NCBI GenBank assembly: GCA_013215285.1
Contig: JABSRD010000003.1
Coordinates: 3,552 to 67,551, forward strand
Direction of reading: 5' to 3'
Origin: Candidatus Nitrosopumilus sp.
Lineage (GTDB): Archaea > Thermoproteota > Nitrososphaeria > Nitrososphaerales > Nitrosopumilaceae
DNA: 64,000 nt
This document shows positions 27,381-35,020 of the stretch, piece by piece. Made by a program: the position numbers and the translations under genes. The notes beneath the pieces were generated by a model. The model had not been told where the DNA came from. It saw only the letters and a list, made by a program, of their open reading frames with translations, and did not search any database. The number at the start of each line of letters is the position of its first letter. Within the stretch, counting starts at the first letter, position 1.

Positions 27381-28331
27381 ATGATAAAGAATTGGAATCT
27401 CATAGCTGGAATTTCAATAATTTCTAGCCCAATTCTTTTTTCAATGATTGCATTTCCCGAATCTATAGCTTGGAGTTGGAATGAGGGACGTGGAGGGTAT
27501 TTTTTTGCACTTGTTTTTGTTGTAGCAGAACTTGTTGGTCTTAGAATCGTTATTTCAAAGAAACGATTACTAGCAGTAATACCTATGGCATTATTTGTTA
27601 TTTTATATTTAATTTCATTAGAGTATGGATTGAGGGACTACATTATTGAATCTGCAGAACAATTTGATGTCCAATTAATTTATTCCTGGACTTGGATGTG
27701 GGACTTTATTGTGATGGCAATTTTCATTGTTGTTGCATTAACTGTTTTTTTTGGAAAAAGATGGATTCGAATTGCTCCTGCTGGACCAATCTTTCTTACT
27801 GGAACTGCAATAATTCTTTCACTTGATGCATTTTTCCCATATGATACCCTTGGTCCGCTACAATACATCGTTCCTTATTTTATTCAAGCGAATGTTTGGT
27901 TAGTTACAGTACTTGATCTTGGAACTGCAGTAGCTAGAGACAATGTAATGTTTTTGCGTGGTGACCATGGCTCAATAGCATTACAGGTGTTTTGGCCATC
28001 AGCTGGTGTTCACAGTATAATCATTTTCTCTTTAGTAATTGGCGCATTCATGTTAAAGATGAATATTCCGCGAAAAAGAAAAACTGTATATTTTATTTTA
28101 GGAATTATTGGCACCATAATTGTTAATTTAATTCGTATTTTCTCATTGTCTTGGTATGCACTAAAAGTCACAACTGATCCTGTAGCCTGGGAGGAATATC
28201 ACAAAATTGCAGGTGAAATAATGTTTTTGCCATGGCTATTTGCATTTATTTTTGCTGTAATCTTGATAGAAACAAGACGTCTCAAGAAATTAGAATCTGA
28301 GGGACAACCTCCGCCTAGAAATAACTCGTAA
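27381..28331 (+). CDS. Exosortase/archaeosortase-like protein (thaumarchaeosortase type)
   Basis: The 316-residue protein has eight or so membrane helices. The exosortase active-site triad region is recognisable: WPSAGVHS at residues 205-212, NLIR with R252, and YHKIAGE with H274. In most exo/archaeosortases the first site is Cys (CxG); here Ser207 occupies it. I recall that the thaumarchaeal branch shares this Ser, but cannot confirm it. The family cleaves C-terminal sorting signals and transfers the protein to a glycolipid or lipid. It overlaps the polymerase gene on the opposite strand by 17 nt. No clear cognate sorting signal is seen in this window. Confidence 0.75.
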   Translation: MIKNWNLIAGISIISSPILFSMIAFPESIAWSWNEGRGGYFFALVFVVAELVGLRIVISKKRLLAVIPMALFVILYLISLEYGLRDYIIESAEQFDVQLIYSWTWMWDFIVMAIFIVVALTVFFGKRWIRIAPAGPIFLTGTAIILSLDAFFPYDTLGPLQYIVPYFIQANVWLVTVLDLGTAVARDNVMFLRGDHGSIALQVFWPSAGVHSIIIFSLVIGAFMLKMNIPRKRKTVYFILGIIGTIIVNLIRIFSLSWYALKVTTDPVAWEEYHKIAGEIMFLPWLFAFIFAVILIETRRLKKLESEGQPPPRNNS

Positions 28332-29409
28332 TGTTGTTTTGTCCTTTAATGCCTGATAGTTCTGAAACCTTTACTCCCAATCTTCTAATTGTATTTGTTT
28401 GATTTTTCAGAGCTTCTTTTAGTAATTGATCTACATTTCTTTTTAATTCTTCTAAACTTGATGTAGGATTTTTTAGCATTTTTGACTTTGATTTGTTTGA
28501 TAAATCTGATTGAACTATGTGTATTCCAATTGATTTGAACCTTTTATTATTTTTCATTATAATTTCATGTACTTCTTTGCATAATTCGTTAATATTTTCA
28601 GATAAAAATTGATAATCTTTAGAATCTTTTTTCAATGTCATGATTTTACTATATTGTATTCTTTCTTCCTTTTCTTTCACTGGTTCATTATGAATACCTC
28701 TAACTGCATTGTAAATGTAAGTTCCACTTTTCCTTCCAAATTCTTTATTCAAAGTAAAGATATCTATTTTTTTTAATTCTTGTATTGTTTCTATATTCAT
28801 CTCTGAAAACTTTTCTTCAGTTTTCCCTCCAATGCCTGGTATCACTCTAATTTTTAATTGATCTAAAAACACTTCAATTTTTTCAGGAGATACTACTGTT
28901 AATCCATCTGGTTTTTGAAAGTTTGATGCTATTTTTGAAATTAATTTATTTGATGAAATCCCTATGGAGCAACTGAGCTTTATTTTATCTCTAATTGAAT
29001 TTTTTATTTGTTGTGCAAGATGACTTGCTTTTAGAAAATCACCGTCGATTCTTTTTGTTACATCTAAATATGCTTCATCTCTTCCAACGTATTCAAAAAT
29101 ATCTGCACTTTTTTTCATAATCTCCATAGCTTTTTCAGATATTTCTGAATAGAAATCAAAATCAACTGGAAGAAATACTGCATCTTTTCTTTCAGATAAT
29201 CTCTTTTTTGCAAATGATATTGGTATCCCTGATTTTACTCCGTATTTCCTTGCAGTATAGTTTGCAGTAGCAATTGCACCACTGTCTCCGCCTCTATCTG
29301 AAAAAACACAAACACAAACTGGTTTTGATTTTAATTCAGGTGATCTCACTTCTTCACATTGTGCATAAAAATAATCAAAATCTATGTGGAAAACTACTCT
29401 TGTTTCCAA
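28315..29409 (-). CDS. dpo4: Y-family DNA polymerase IV (Dpo4/Dbh-like) with PIP box
   Basis: The 364-residue protein opens HIDFDYFYAQCEE (catalytic D10). It has the dNTP-binding ATANYTARKYGVKSGIP segment, VGRDEAYLDVT with the catalytic Asp/Glu pair, SIGISSNKLISKIAS, and HhH regions (VIPGIGGKTEEKF). A little-finger domain follows. The last eight residues, QNNITSYF, fit the PCNA-interacting peptide consensus Q-x-x-I/L-x-x-F/Y-F. It is a translesion polymerase recruited to PCNA. Length is normal. Confidence 0.93.
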   Translation of the reverse strand: METRVVFHIDFDYFYAQCEEVRSPELKSKPVCVCVFSDRGGDSGAIATANYTARKYGVKSGIPISFAKKRLSERKDAVFLPVDFDFYSEISEKAMEIMKKSADIFEYVGRDEAYLDVTKRIDGDFLKASHLAQQIKNSIRDKIKLSCSIGISSNKLISKIASNFQKPDGLTVVSPEKIEVFLDQLKIRVIPGIGGKTEEKFSEMNIETIQELKKIDIFTLNKEFGRKSGTYIYNAVRGIHNEPVKEKEERIQYSKIMTLKKDSKDYQFLSENINELCKEVHEIIMKNNKRFKSIGIHIVQSDLSNKSKSKMLKNPTSSLEELKRNVDQLLKEALKNQTNTIRRLGVKVSELSGIKGQNNITSYF

Positions 29410-29536
29410 TATTTTTCTAGATTATTTTGATTATTACTGTATTGTGTATTCATCTAGACATCTACGAAAAGCAATGCATGTTCAATTTTTATTAGATTAT
29501 TGAATTAAGATACAAAGATCAACTGATGGACCTGAA

Positions 29537-29722
29537 TTAAACCCCAAATGATTGAGATCCTTTTTCACATTTTGGGCATGCTAATCCATTTGTTTTAATT
29601 CCACACTTTTTACAATGTATGTCCATTCCAACCACTTCACGTGATGGTGTTTTGAATGCCTTAATGATTAGAACTGCTACTATTAGAACGCCTACCGCAA
29701 TTCCTATCAGTACCAGAACCAT
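29537..29722 (-). CDS. Small membrane zinc-ribbon protein
   Basis: The 61-residue protein is one N-terminal membrane helix (VLVLIGIAVGVLIVAVLIIKAF) followed by a CxxC...CxxC ribbon (CKKCGIKTNGLACPKC). It shares its layout with the protein at 4894-5139, so they may belong to one family of membrane-tethered zinc ribbons. Function unknown. Confidence 0.65.
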   Translation of the reverse strand: MVLVLIGIAVGVLIVAVLIIKAFKTPSREVVGMDIHCKKCGIKTNGLACPKCEKGSQSFGV

Positions 29723-29755
29723 ACTGTATTAAAGCCCACAGATCTATAATATTCA

Positions 29756-30556
29756 TTGTCTAGAACTCAAAATGAAATTAAATCAAGCTCACAAACTATG
29801 CATGACCACTTTTCAATTATTGCCTCAAAATATCAAAGTGTAAGAACACTTGACACAGAACACATCTTACACATAAAACATAGACTAGATGAAAAAACTA
29901 ACATCAACATGGCTGACATTGGTTGCGGTGATGGACGATATTCTCTAGAGTTTCTAAAAACCTTTGATGACTCATTTTACATTCATTGTGTGGATTATAA
30001 TGAAAATATGCTAAAATCATTAGATGGTAATTTTGCAGAGCAAAACATTACAAATTTTTGTACAAGACAAGGTGATGCAAATCGACTACCATTAGATAAC
30101 AAATCCATAGATTGCATTGTTACCTTTAATGCAATACACCATTTTGATGTTCCAAAGTTTTTGTCAGAATCACTAAGATCCCTCAAATCTGATGGACGTA
30201 TATTCATCTATACAAGACTACGAAATCAAAATGCTAGAAGTGTATGGGGTAAGCATTTCCCATTATTTACAGAATTGGAGAACCGTTTGTATGAGTTGGA
30301 TGAATTAAAATCACACATTCATAATGCAGATATGAACATTCACTCCACTAAAACATTTGAATATTCTAGAACTTCTAGTTTGGATAGACTGATTCATCAA
30401 GCTCAAAATAAACACTATTCCACATTTGATCTTTATGATGAAAAAACTTTTGATGAATCTTTAGATATATTCCAACAAAACATCAAGAATAATTTTGATG
30501 ATTTAGAGAAAATACAATGGACTGATGAGAATATCTTAATAGAAATTAAAAATTAA
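29756..30556 (+). CDS. Class I SAM-dependent methyltransferase
   Basis: Starts at TTG 29756; ATG 29798 (MHDHFSIIASKY) is the alternative. It has motif I ADIGCGDGRYSLEF, VDYNENM for motif II, and GDANRLPLDNKSIDCIVTFNAIHHFD for motifs III-IV. SLKSDGRIFIYTR gives motif V. It is a Methyltransf_11 type with an added C-terminal helical region (DLYDEKTFDESLDIFQQN). No substrate can be assigned. It is divergent from the small zinc-ribbon gene. Confidence 0.8.
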   Translation: MSRTQNEIKSSSQTMHDHFSIIASKYQSVRTLDTEHILHIKHRLDEKTNINMADIGCGDGRYSLEFLKTFDDSFYIHCVDYNENMLKSLDGNFAEQNITNFCTRQGDANRLPLDNKSIDCIVTFNAIHHFDVPKFLSESLRSLKSDGRIFIYTRLRNQNARSVWGKHFPLFTELENRLYELDELKSHIHNADMNIHSTKTFEYSRTSSLDRLIHQAQNKHYSTFDLYDEKTFDESLDIFQQNIKNNFDDLEKIQWTDENILIEIKN

Positions 30557-30709
30557 TTCTAGAAACATTATCCCTATTCTTAATTACGTCAAAAATATTG
30601 CCTATTTTGGTATGATTTCATATGGCATTGAATCTCGAATTAATGAGAAAAAAATACTGACGAAAAATGATTATGATCCATCTAAATACTGAACCCGATC
30701 ATTGTTTTC

Positions 30710-30955
30710 ATGGATTATCCTGTATCTATAGATGAAAATGGTGTGAATTTAAAGCCTGAAAAAATGGAAAAAGAAAAACTCTATCACTGTATATTCAAAA
30801 ATAAAGTGATTTTAGTTTTCAAGGACTCTCAAGATTTCTTAAATTGTTATGAGATTGAAGAAGAAGATCTAGTTAACCAAGTTAAGAATTCTAATGGTGA
30901 TGAACTTGAAAAATTACTTGAAGACTATATTCAAGGTAAAAACCTCAAAAATTAA
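30710..30955 (+). CDS. Conserved hypothetical acidic protein
   Basis: An 81-residue soluble protein with many Glu and Lys and one Cys pair split across the middle (HCIFKN, LNCYEIEEED). Secondary structure looks like two beta strands followed by helices. It lies 41 nt upstream of the Alba gene on the same strand and may share its transcript. No family is recognised. Confidence 0.55.
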   Translation: MDYPVSIDENGVNLKPEKMEKEKLYHCIFKNKVILVFKDSQDFLNCYEIEEEDLVNQVKNSNGDELEKLLEDYIQGKNLKN

Positions 30956-30996
30956 ATAAAAGCGAATAAAGAATTTGGTATAACAGGAATTTAAAA

Positions 30997-31407
30997 TTGA
31001 GCGACCCTAAAAAATCAAAAGACGCAGAAGACATCTTATCTGAATTTGACTCTCGATCTAAACCTGAACCAACACCTGACCCTGAACCAACACCAGAACC
31101 AACTTCAACTGTAACTTCAGATTCTACAAAATCAGAAGACCGTGATGTTATTTTTGTTGGCACAAAACCAATTATGAATTATGTTTCTGCAACATTAACA
31201 CAACTTTCTACAAGACAAACAGTTACCATTAAAGCTAGAGGAAAAAGAATCACTCAGGCAGTTGATGTTTCACAAATGATTGTTAAACGAATGGATTCTG
31301 TGGGGTATGTTATTAGCGATGTAAGAATTTCCTCTGATTCTCTTACCTCTCAAGATGGGAAACAACGTAATGTTTCTACAATGGAAATTGATATTTCAAA
31401 AGATTAA
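30997..31407 (+). CDS. albA: Chromatin protein Alba with disordered N-terminal extension
   Basis: TTG start at 30997. Residues 1-50 are disordered and contain a Pro/Glu/Thr/Asp repeat (PTPDPEPTPEPT). The Alba domain follows: VIFVGTKPIMNYVSATLTQL, VTIKARGKRITQAVDVSQM and the beta-hairpin ending VSTMEIDIS. Alba is a dimeric DNA- and RNA-binding protein of archaeal chromatin. The usual Alba is about 90-100 residues and starts near its beta-1 strand, so the extension is unusual and could affect filament formation or binding. Confidence 0.9.
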   Translation: MSDPKKSKDAEDILSEFDSRSKPEPTPDPEPTPEPTSTVTSDSTKSEDRDVIFVGTKPIMNYVSATLTQLSTRQTVTIKARGKRITQAVDVSQMIVKRMDSVGYVISDVRISSDSLTSQDGKQRNVSTMEIDISKD

Positions 31408-31627
31408 TTTTAAAAATTTAGTTCTTGTTGGAATTTTCTTTTTAATTATTATAATATTAATTGTATTTTCTAATGACTCTTGTGGAATACGTCATATGTT
31501 GATTTTGAATGAAATAACCTCTTATGAAAAATCACTTGAACCTGAATTTTGTGAAATGATTGTTGAGAAAATTGATTTATTTAACGATGAGTGTAAACCT
31601 CAAATTGAAATTTTAGATTGTGGATAA
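31370..31627 (+). CDS. Small exported or membrane-anchored Cys-containing protein
   Basis: The frame is open from 31355, but the first part overlaps the end of Alba; ATG 31370 (MFLQWKLIFQKINFKN) is a reasonable start. One hydrophobic helix (LVLVGIFFLIIIILIVF) is followed by about 45 extracytoplasmic residues with four Cys (DSCGIRH, EFCEM, ECKPQ, LDCG), consistent with two disulfides. It overlaps Alba by 38 nt and LysE convergently by 28 nt. Function unknown. Confidence 0.55.
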   Translation: MFLQWKLIFQKINFKNLVLVGIFFLIIIILIVFSNDSCGIRHMLILNEITSYEKSLEPEFCEMIVEKIDLFNDECKPQIEILDCG

Positions 31628-32244
31628 GCCATTACGTCTATCAAAAATGTAATACCAAAATAAACTAACATTAAACTCAATCCTATCATCAATATCTTAT
31701 AATTTCTGTTAGAAAGAATTTTTGAATTCTTTGATGCGAGAAATGAAACCATTCCTAACCATGCAAAATCCATCCAAATATGAAGTATGAATACAATAAA
31801 AATTCCTGCAAAAGCCCACATTAGCATTGCATCTGAAATTAGTTTGAATCCTATACTTAACCACCAAATTATGAAAAATGGATTTAATGCACTTAACAAA
31901 ATCCCTGTAACTATTGGACCTTGTTTTGGATTAAATGATGTGAGTTCTTTTTTTAGAAATATCGTTTTAATTTGCATTGCAGCAAAAACAAACAATGTAA
32001 TTGCTCCAAAAATAGATATTATGATTCTAAATTCTGGAAATGACTCCAAAGAAAAAACTCCTATTCCTAATAAAATCACTAATGGTAACTCTACAATTGT
32101 ATGACCAATAGCTATTTTCAAACCTGCTTTTGTACCTTCTTTTAATCCATATGCTACATTTGCTGCAAAAAGCGGTCCTGGTGCCATGACTCCGGATGCT
32201 GAAATTACTATCACTAATATTGCAAATTCAAAGATCTGAATCAT
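31600..32244 (-). CDS. LysE family amino-acid exporter
   Basis: The 214-residue protein has six hydrophobic helices and the LysE opening SGVMAPGPLFAANVAYGLKEG. GHTIVELPLVILLGIGV and NPFFIIWWLSIG follow, both typical. It probably exports amino acids or related small solutes; specificity is unknown. Confidence 0.87.
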   Translation of the reverse strand: MIQIFEFAILVIVISASGVMAPGPLFAANVAYGLKEGTKAGLKIAIGHTIVELPLVILLGIGVFSLESFPEFRIIISIFGAITLFVFAAMQIKTIFLKKELTSFNPKQGPIVTGILLSALNPFFIIWWLSIGFKLISDAMLMWAFAGIFIVFILHIWMDFAWLGMVSFLASKNSKILSNRNYKILMIGLSLMLVYFGITFLIDVMAYPQSKISI

Positions 32245-32444
32245 TATGTTATTACATTATTGTTTTTTCAATTGTGAAATAAACATAATTAAAATTTTTA
32301 TTTACACATAGAGTCTTTAAGATACTTTGATGTCTTTATCTTGTTTTATTACTATTTTCGATTTTTGTAGTGATTAAATATGAAATATGTCTCTTGGAAT
32401 TAATTTTGACATTATCATACATAATTTCATACTTGATTTGAAAT

Positions 32445-33386
32445 CTAATTCTTTAATTTTGAAATAAGTGCTGCATAGATGAATGGAAGTATGGTAGTCA
32501 CTTCTGCGTGAAGTGTTGCTTGCATTGCCTTTTGTGTAACTTTTCCCCATGAAATTGCTTCTTTAACTAATGCACCACTAAGACTACCATCAAATTCTTG
32601 TGCAGTTGTAATGTAAAATGCATAATCTAACCCTTCCCTGTATTGATTCCACCATAATGTGTGATGCTTTGAAATTCCACCCCCAATCATGAACGCCCCA
32701 GATTTTTTAGCTTTGAAAATTAACCCTGAAAGAAGATTTGCATCTCCAATTATGTTTAGTTTAAAATCATGATGTTTTTGTGTAAATAACCAAATTTGAC
32801 TTCCTACTGCCCCATCCATAATTCCTGGAACAACAATACTAATGTCATTTTTGTTTGCCCAAAATAGAAATGAATCGTCACCCAAATGTTTTCCAATCAT
32901 TTTACATATTTCCACAGTTGTCATTTCCCTCACTCCATTTTGATACTCTTCTTCCAAAAATGACTGCATCTTTTCTTCGATGAGTGGACCGTAACTATCC
33001 ATAGGCACCAATATGTTACCTAATCTGTGGATGTTTTGATTTGCCAATTCACTATCGTCCATTGAAAAAGAACCTTCTTTGTACTGTGAAAAATGTCTAG
33101 CAATGTCATGATCTAATGCACCACACGTTGTAATGCCGACATCAAACCATTTGTTTTTGATCATATTTTTGATAATCCCTCTTAACCCTGTTGAAACAAT
33201 GGCTCCTACAAATGACACAAATTTAAGACACTGTTCATCTGAAATCATTTTTGTTAAAATATCTAATCCGTCTGATAAATTTACTGATTCAAATCCTCCT
33301 GATTGAGACAACTCTTCAAATATTTTTTCTATTGAAGTGTTTGAATCAATTTCTATATCTTTGACTGGACGACCTGGTTCAATCAT
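32445..33386 (-). CDS. dys: Deoxyhypusine synthase
   Basis: The 313-residue protein has the DHS blocks LTKMISDEQCLKFVSFVGAIVSTGLRGI, VGITTCGALDHDIAR, NRLGN-like HRLGNILVP, and the C-terminal active site SGALVKEAISWGKVTQKA, with the catalytic Lys in SWGKV. It uses NAD and spermidine to modify the lysine of translation factor aIF5A. Size is normal for archaea (about 310-340 residues). Confidence 0.94.
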   Translation of the reverse strand: MIEPGRPVKDIEIDSNTSIEKIFEELSQSGGFESVNLSDGLDILTKMISDEQCLKFVSFVGAIVSTGLRGIIKNMIKNKWFDVGITTCGALDHDIARHFSQYKEGSFSMDDSELANQNIHRLGNILVPMDSYGPLIEEKMQSFLEEEYQNGVREMTTVEICKMIGKHLGDDSFLFWANKNDISIVVPGIMDGAVGSQIWLFTQKHHDFKLNIIGDANLLSGLIFKAKKSGAFMIGGGISKHHTLWWNQYREGLDYAFYITTAQEFDGSLSGALVKEAISWGKVTQKAMQATLHAEVTTILPFIYAALISKLKN

Positions 33387-33487
33387 ATTTTATTAGTTGA
33401 TCTCAAGTATAAAATACTGCCTTAGTTGAACTATTTTTTTAATTGTTAAACAAAGCTATAAACCTACTCAACCACACCAATTCACGA

Positions 33488-34582
33488 ATGATAGGTAAAA
33501 TTAATGTTGGTTTAGTAGGTATTGGTAATTGTTTTTCTGGGTTAATCGAAGGAATTGAATACTATAGAAAAAACCCTTCACAAGAAGTTACTGGAATTAT
33601 TCATGAGAACTTAGCTGGATATGGAATTCATGATATTAATTTTGTTTGTGGATTTGATGTTGCTGAAAATAAAGTTGGCAAGTTACTTAATGATGCAATT
33701 TATGAATCTCCTAACATGGTTGATTGGATTCCAAAAGATGAGATGCCAAAAACTGACGCCAAAGTCTACGAAAGTCCTATTTTAGATGGTGTAGGTTATT
33801 GGGTAGAAAGTAAAATCAATCCAATCAAAAATCCTAAAAGCATTGAACAAATTACTGAAGAAGTAAAAAAAGTAATCAAAGATTTAGATGTTCAAGTTAT
33901 TGTATCATATTTACCAGTAGGTTCTGATAAAGTAACTGAGTATTGGGCACAGATTTGTCTAGATACAAACACTGCATTTGTAAATTGTATACCTTCTTTC
34001 ATTGCTTCAGATGAAAAATGGGCAAAAAAGTTTGAAGAAAAGAATATCCCTTGTATTGGTGATGACATAAAGGGTCAAGTTGGTGCAACAATTGTTCATA
34101 GAACTTTAGCAAAATTATGTAGTGATCGAGGAACAAAAATTGAAAGAACATATCAAATCAATGTTGGAGGCAATACTGACTTTCTTAACATGAAAGAACA
34201 AGATAGATTGGTTTCAAAGAGAATATCCAAAACTGAAAGTGTACAAAGTCAATTAAAAGAAAGACTGGCTGATGATCAAATTTATGTTGGTCCTTCAGAC
34301 TTTATTCCATTTTTAGGAAATACAAAACTAATGTTTATGAGAATTGAGGGCCGTCAATGGGCAAATATTCCTTACAACATGGAAGTTCGTTTAGAAGTTG
34401 ATGACAAAGCAAATTCTGCTGGAATTGTAGTTGATGCGATAAGACTAGCAAAAATTGCCCTTGATAGAGGAGTTGGTGGACCGATAAAACCTGCAAGTGC
34501 TTATTTGATGAAACATCCAATAGAACAAACTTCTGATATTGAAGCAAAAACTGCGTGTGAAAAGTTTGTTGCTGGCGATTAA
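33488..34582 (+). CDS. ino1: Inositol-1-phosphate synthase
   Basis: ATG 33488 (MIGKINVGLVGIGNCFSG) gives a 364-residue protein whose NAD loop GLVGIGNC is at the very N-terminus; the longer TTG form from 33443 is less likely. Family blocks seen are YWVESKINPI, VVSYLPVGSDKVTEYWA, NCIPSFIAS, the catalytic region DDIKGQVGATIVHR and NVGGNTDFLN. The enzyme turns glucose-6-phosphate into myo-inositol-1-phosphate for archaeal lipid headgroups. Confidence 0.93.
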   Translation: MIGKINVGLVGIGNCFSGLIEGIEYYRKNPSQEVTGIIHENLAGYGIHDINFVCGFDVAENKVGKLLNDAIYESPNMVDWIPKDEMPKTDAKVYESPILDGVGYWVESKINPIKNPKSIEQITEEVKKVIKDLDVQVIVSYLPVGSDKVTEYWAQICLDTNTAFVNCIPSFIASDEKWAKKFEEKNIPCIGDDIKGQVGATIVHRTLAKLCSDRGTKIERTYQINVGGNTDFLNMKEQDRLVSKRISKTESVQSQLKERLADDQIYVGPSDFIPFLGNTKLMFMRIEGRQWANIPYNMEVRLEVDDKANSAGIVVDAIRLAKIALDRGVGGPIKPASAYLMKHPIEQTSDIEAKTACEKFVAGD

Positions 34583-35020
34583 TTAATAAAATTTATTAGA
34601 ATCTGAAAACCTGCTTTTTTGACTCTCTTCATATTTATCTAATTTGAATTCTTTTGTGATTTCTCCCTCTACTTAATTTGGTGATTTTTGTAGTGACTAT
34701 TTTGTCATTGACATTCTCCAAGTTGGGATGATCTGAAAGGAACTTTTTATCCTTTGACAAATTCACATCTACTAAAAATTTCATACGTTATGATACATGT
34801 GCGTGGTATTTGTGATTTTAATTAATGAATTTTGAAATTAATACAATAACCTTCATCATATTTTTGCACTATCATATCATTCGTAATGGTGGAGGAATTA
34901 AAATAGTGCTAGGCATAATCACTCATGATCTTCAAATGACTAAACTTGCAAAAACATTACAGTTTAGTCAACTAAACTTGTTAACCATCGATTATCCTAC
35001 ATACCGAGAAAACATCATCA
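34583..35020. other. Gap between ino1 and smc
   Basis: The 438-nt gap holds the small minus-strand frame at 34635-34784. An in-frame plus-strand stretch (34825-35034) overlaps the SMC start and does not look like a protein. The SMC promoter must lie in its right part, but I see no clear TATA box. Confidence 0.4.
34635..34784 (-). CDS. 49-residue open frame, possible remnant
   Basis: ATG 34784 to TAA 34635 encodes MKFLVDVNLSKDKKFLSDH followed by a Lys/Asn-rich tail. The opening resembles the N-terminal strand of PIN-like (DUF5615-type) proteins, which start M-K-F-L-V/I-D-x-N-L. If related, only the first fifth is left, so it would be a remnant. It is the only coding-like signal in the 438-nt gap between ino1 and smc. 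Confidence 0.3.
   Translation of the reverse strand: MKFLVDVNLSKDKKFLSDHPNLENVNDKIVTTKITKLSRGRNHKRIQIR

Noticed and set aside
30612-30692. 26-codon frame between the methyltransferase and the hypothetical gene at 30710
   Set aside because: Too short, no motif, and no overlap or coupling with neighbours to support translation.
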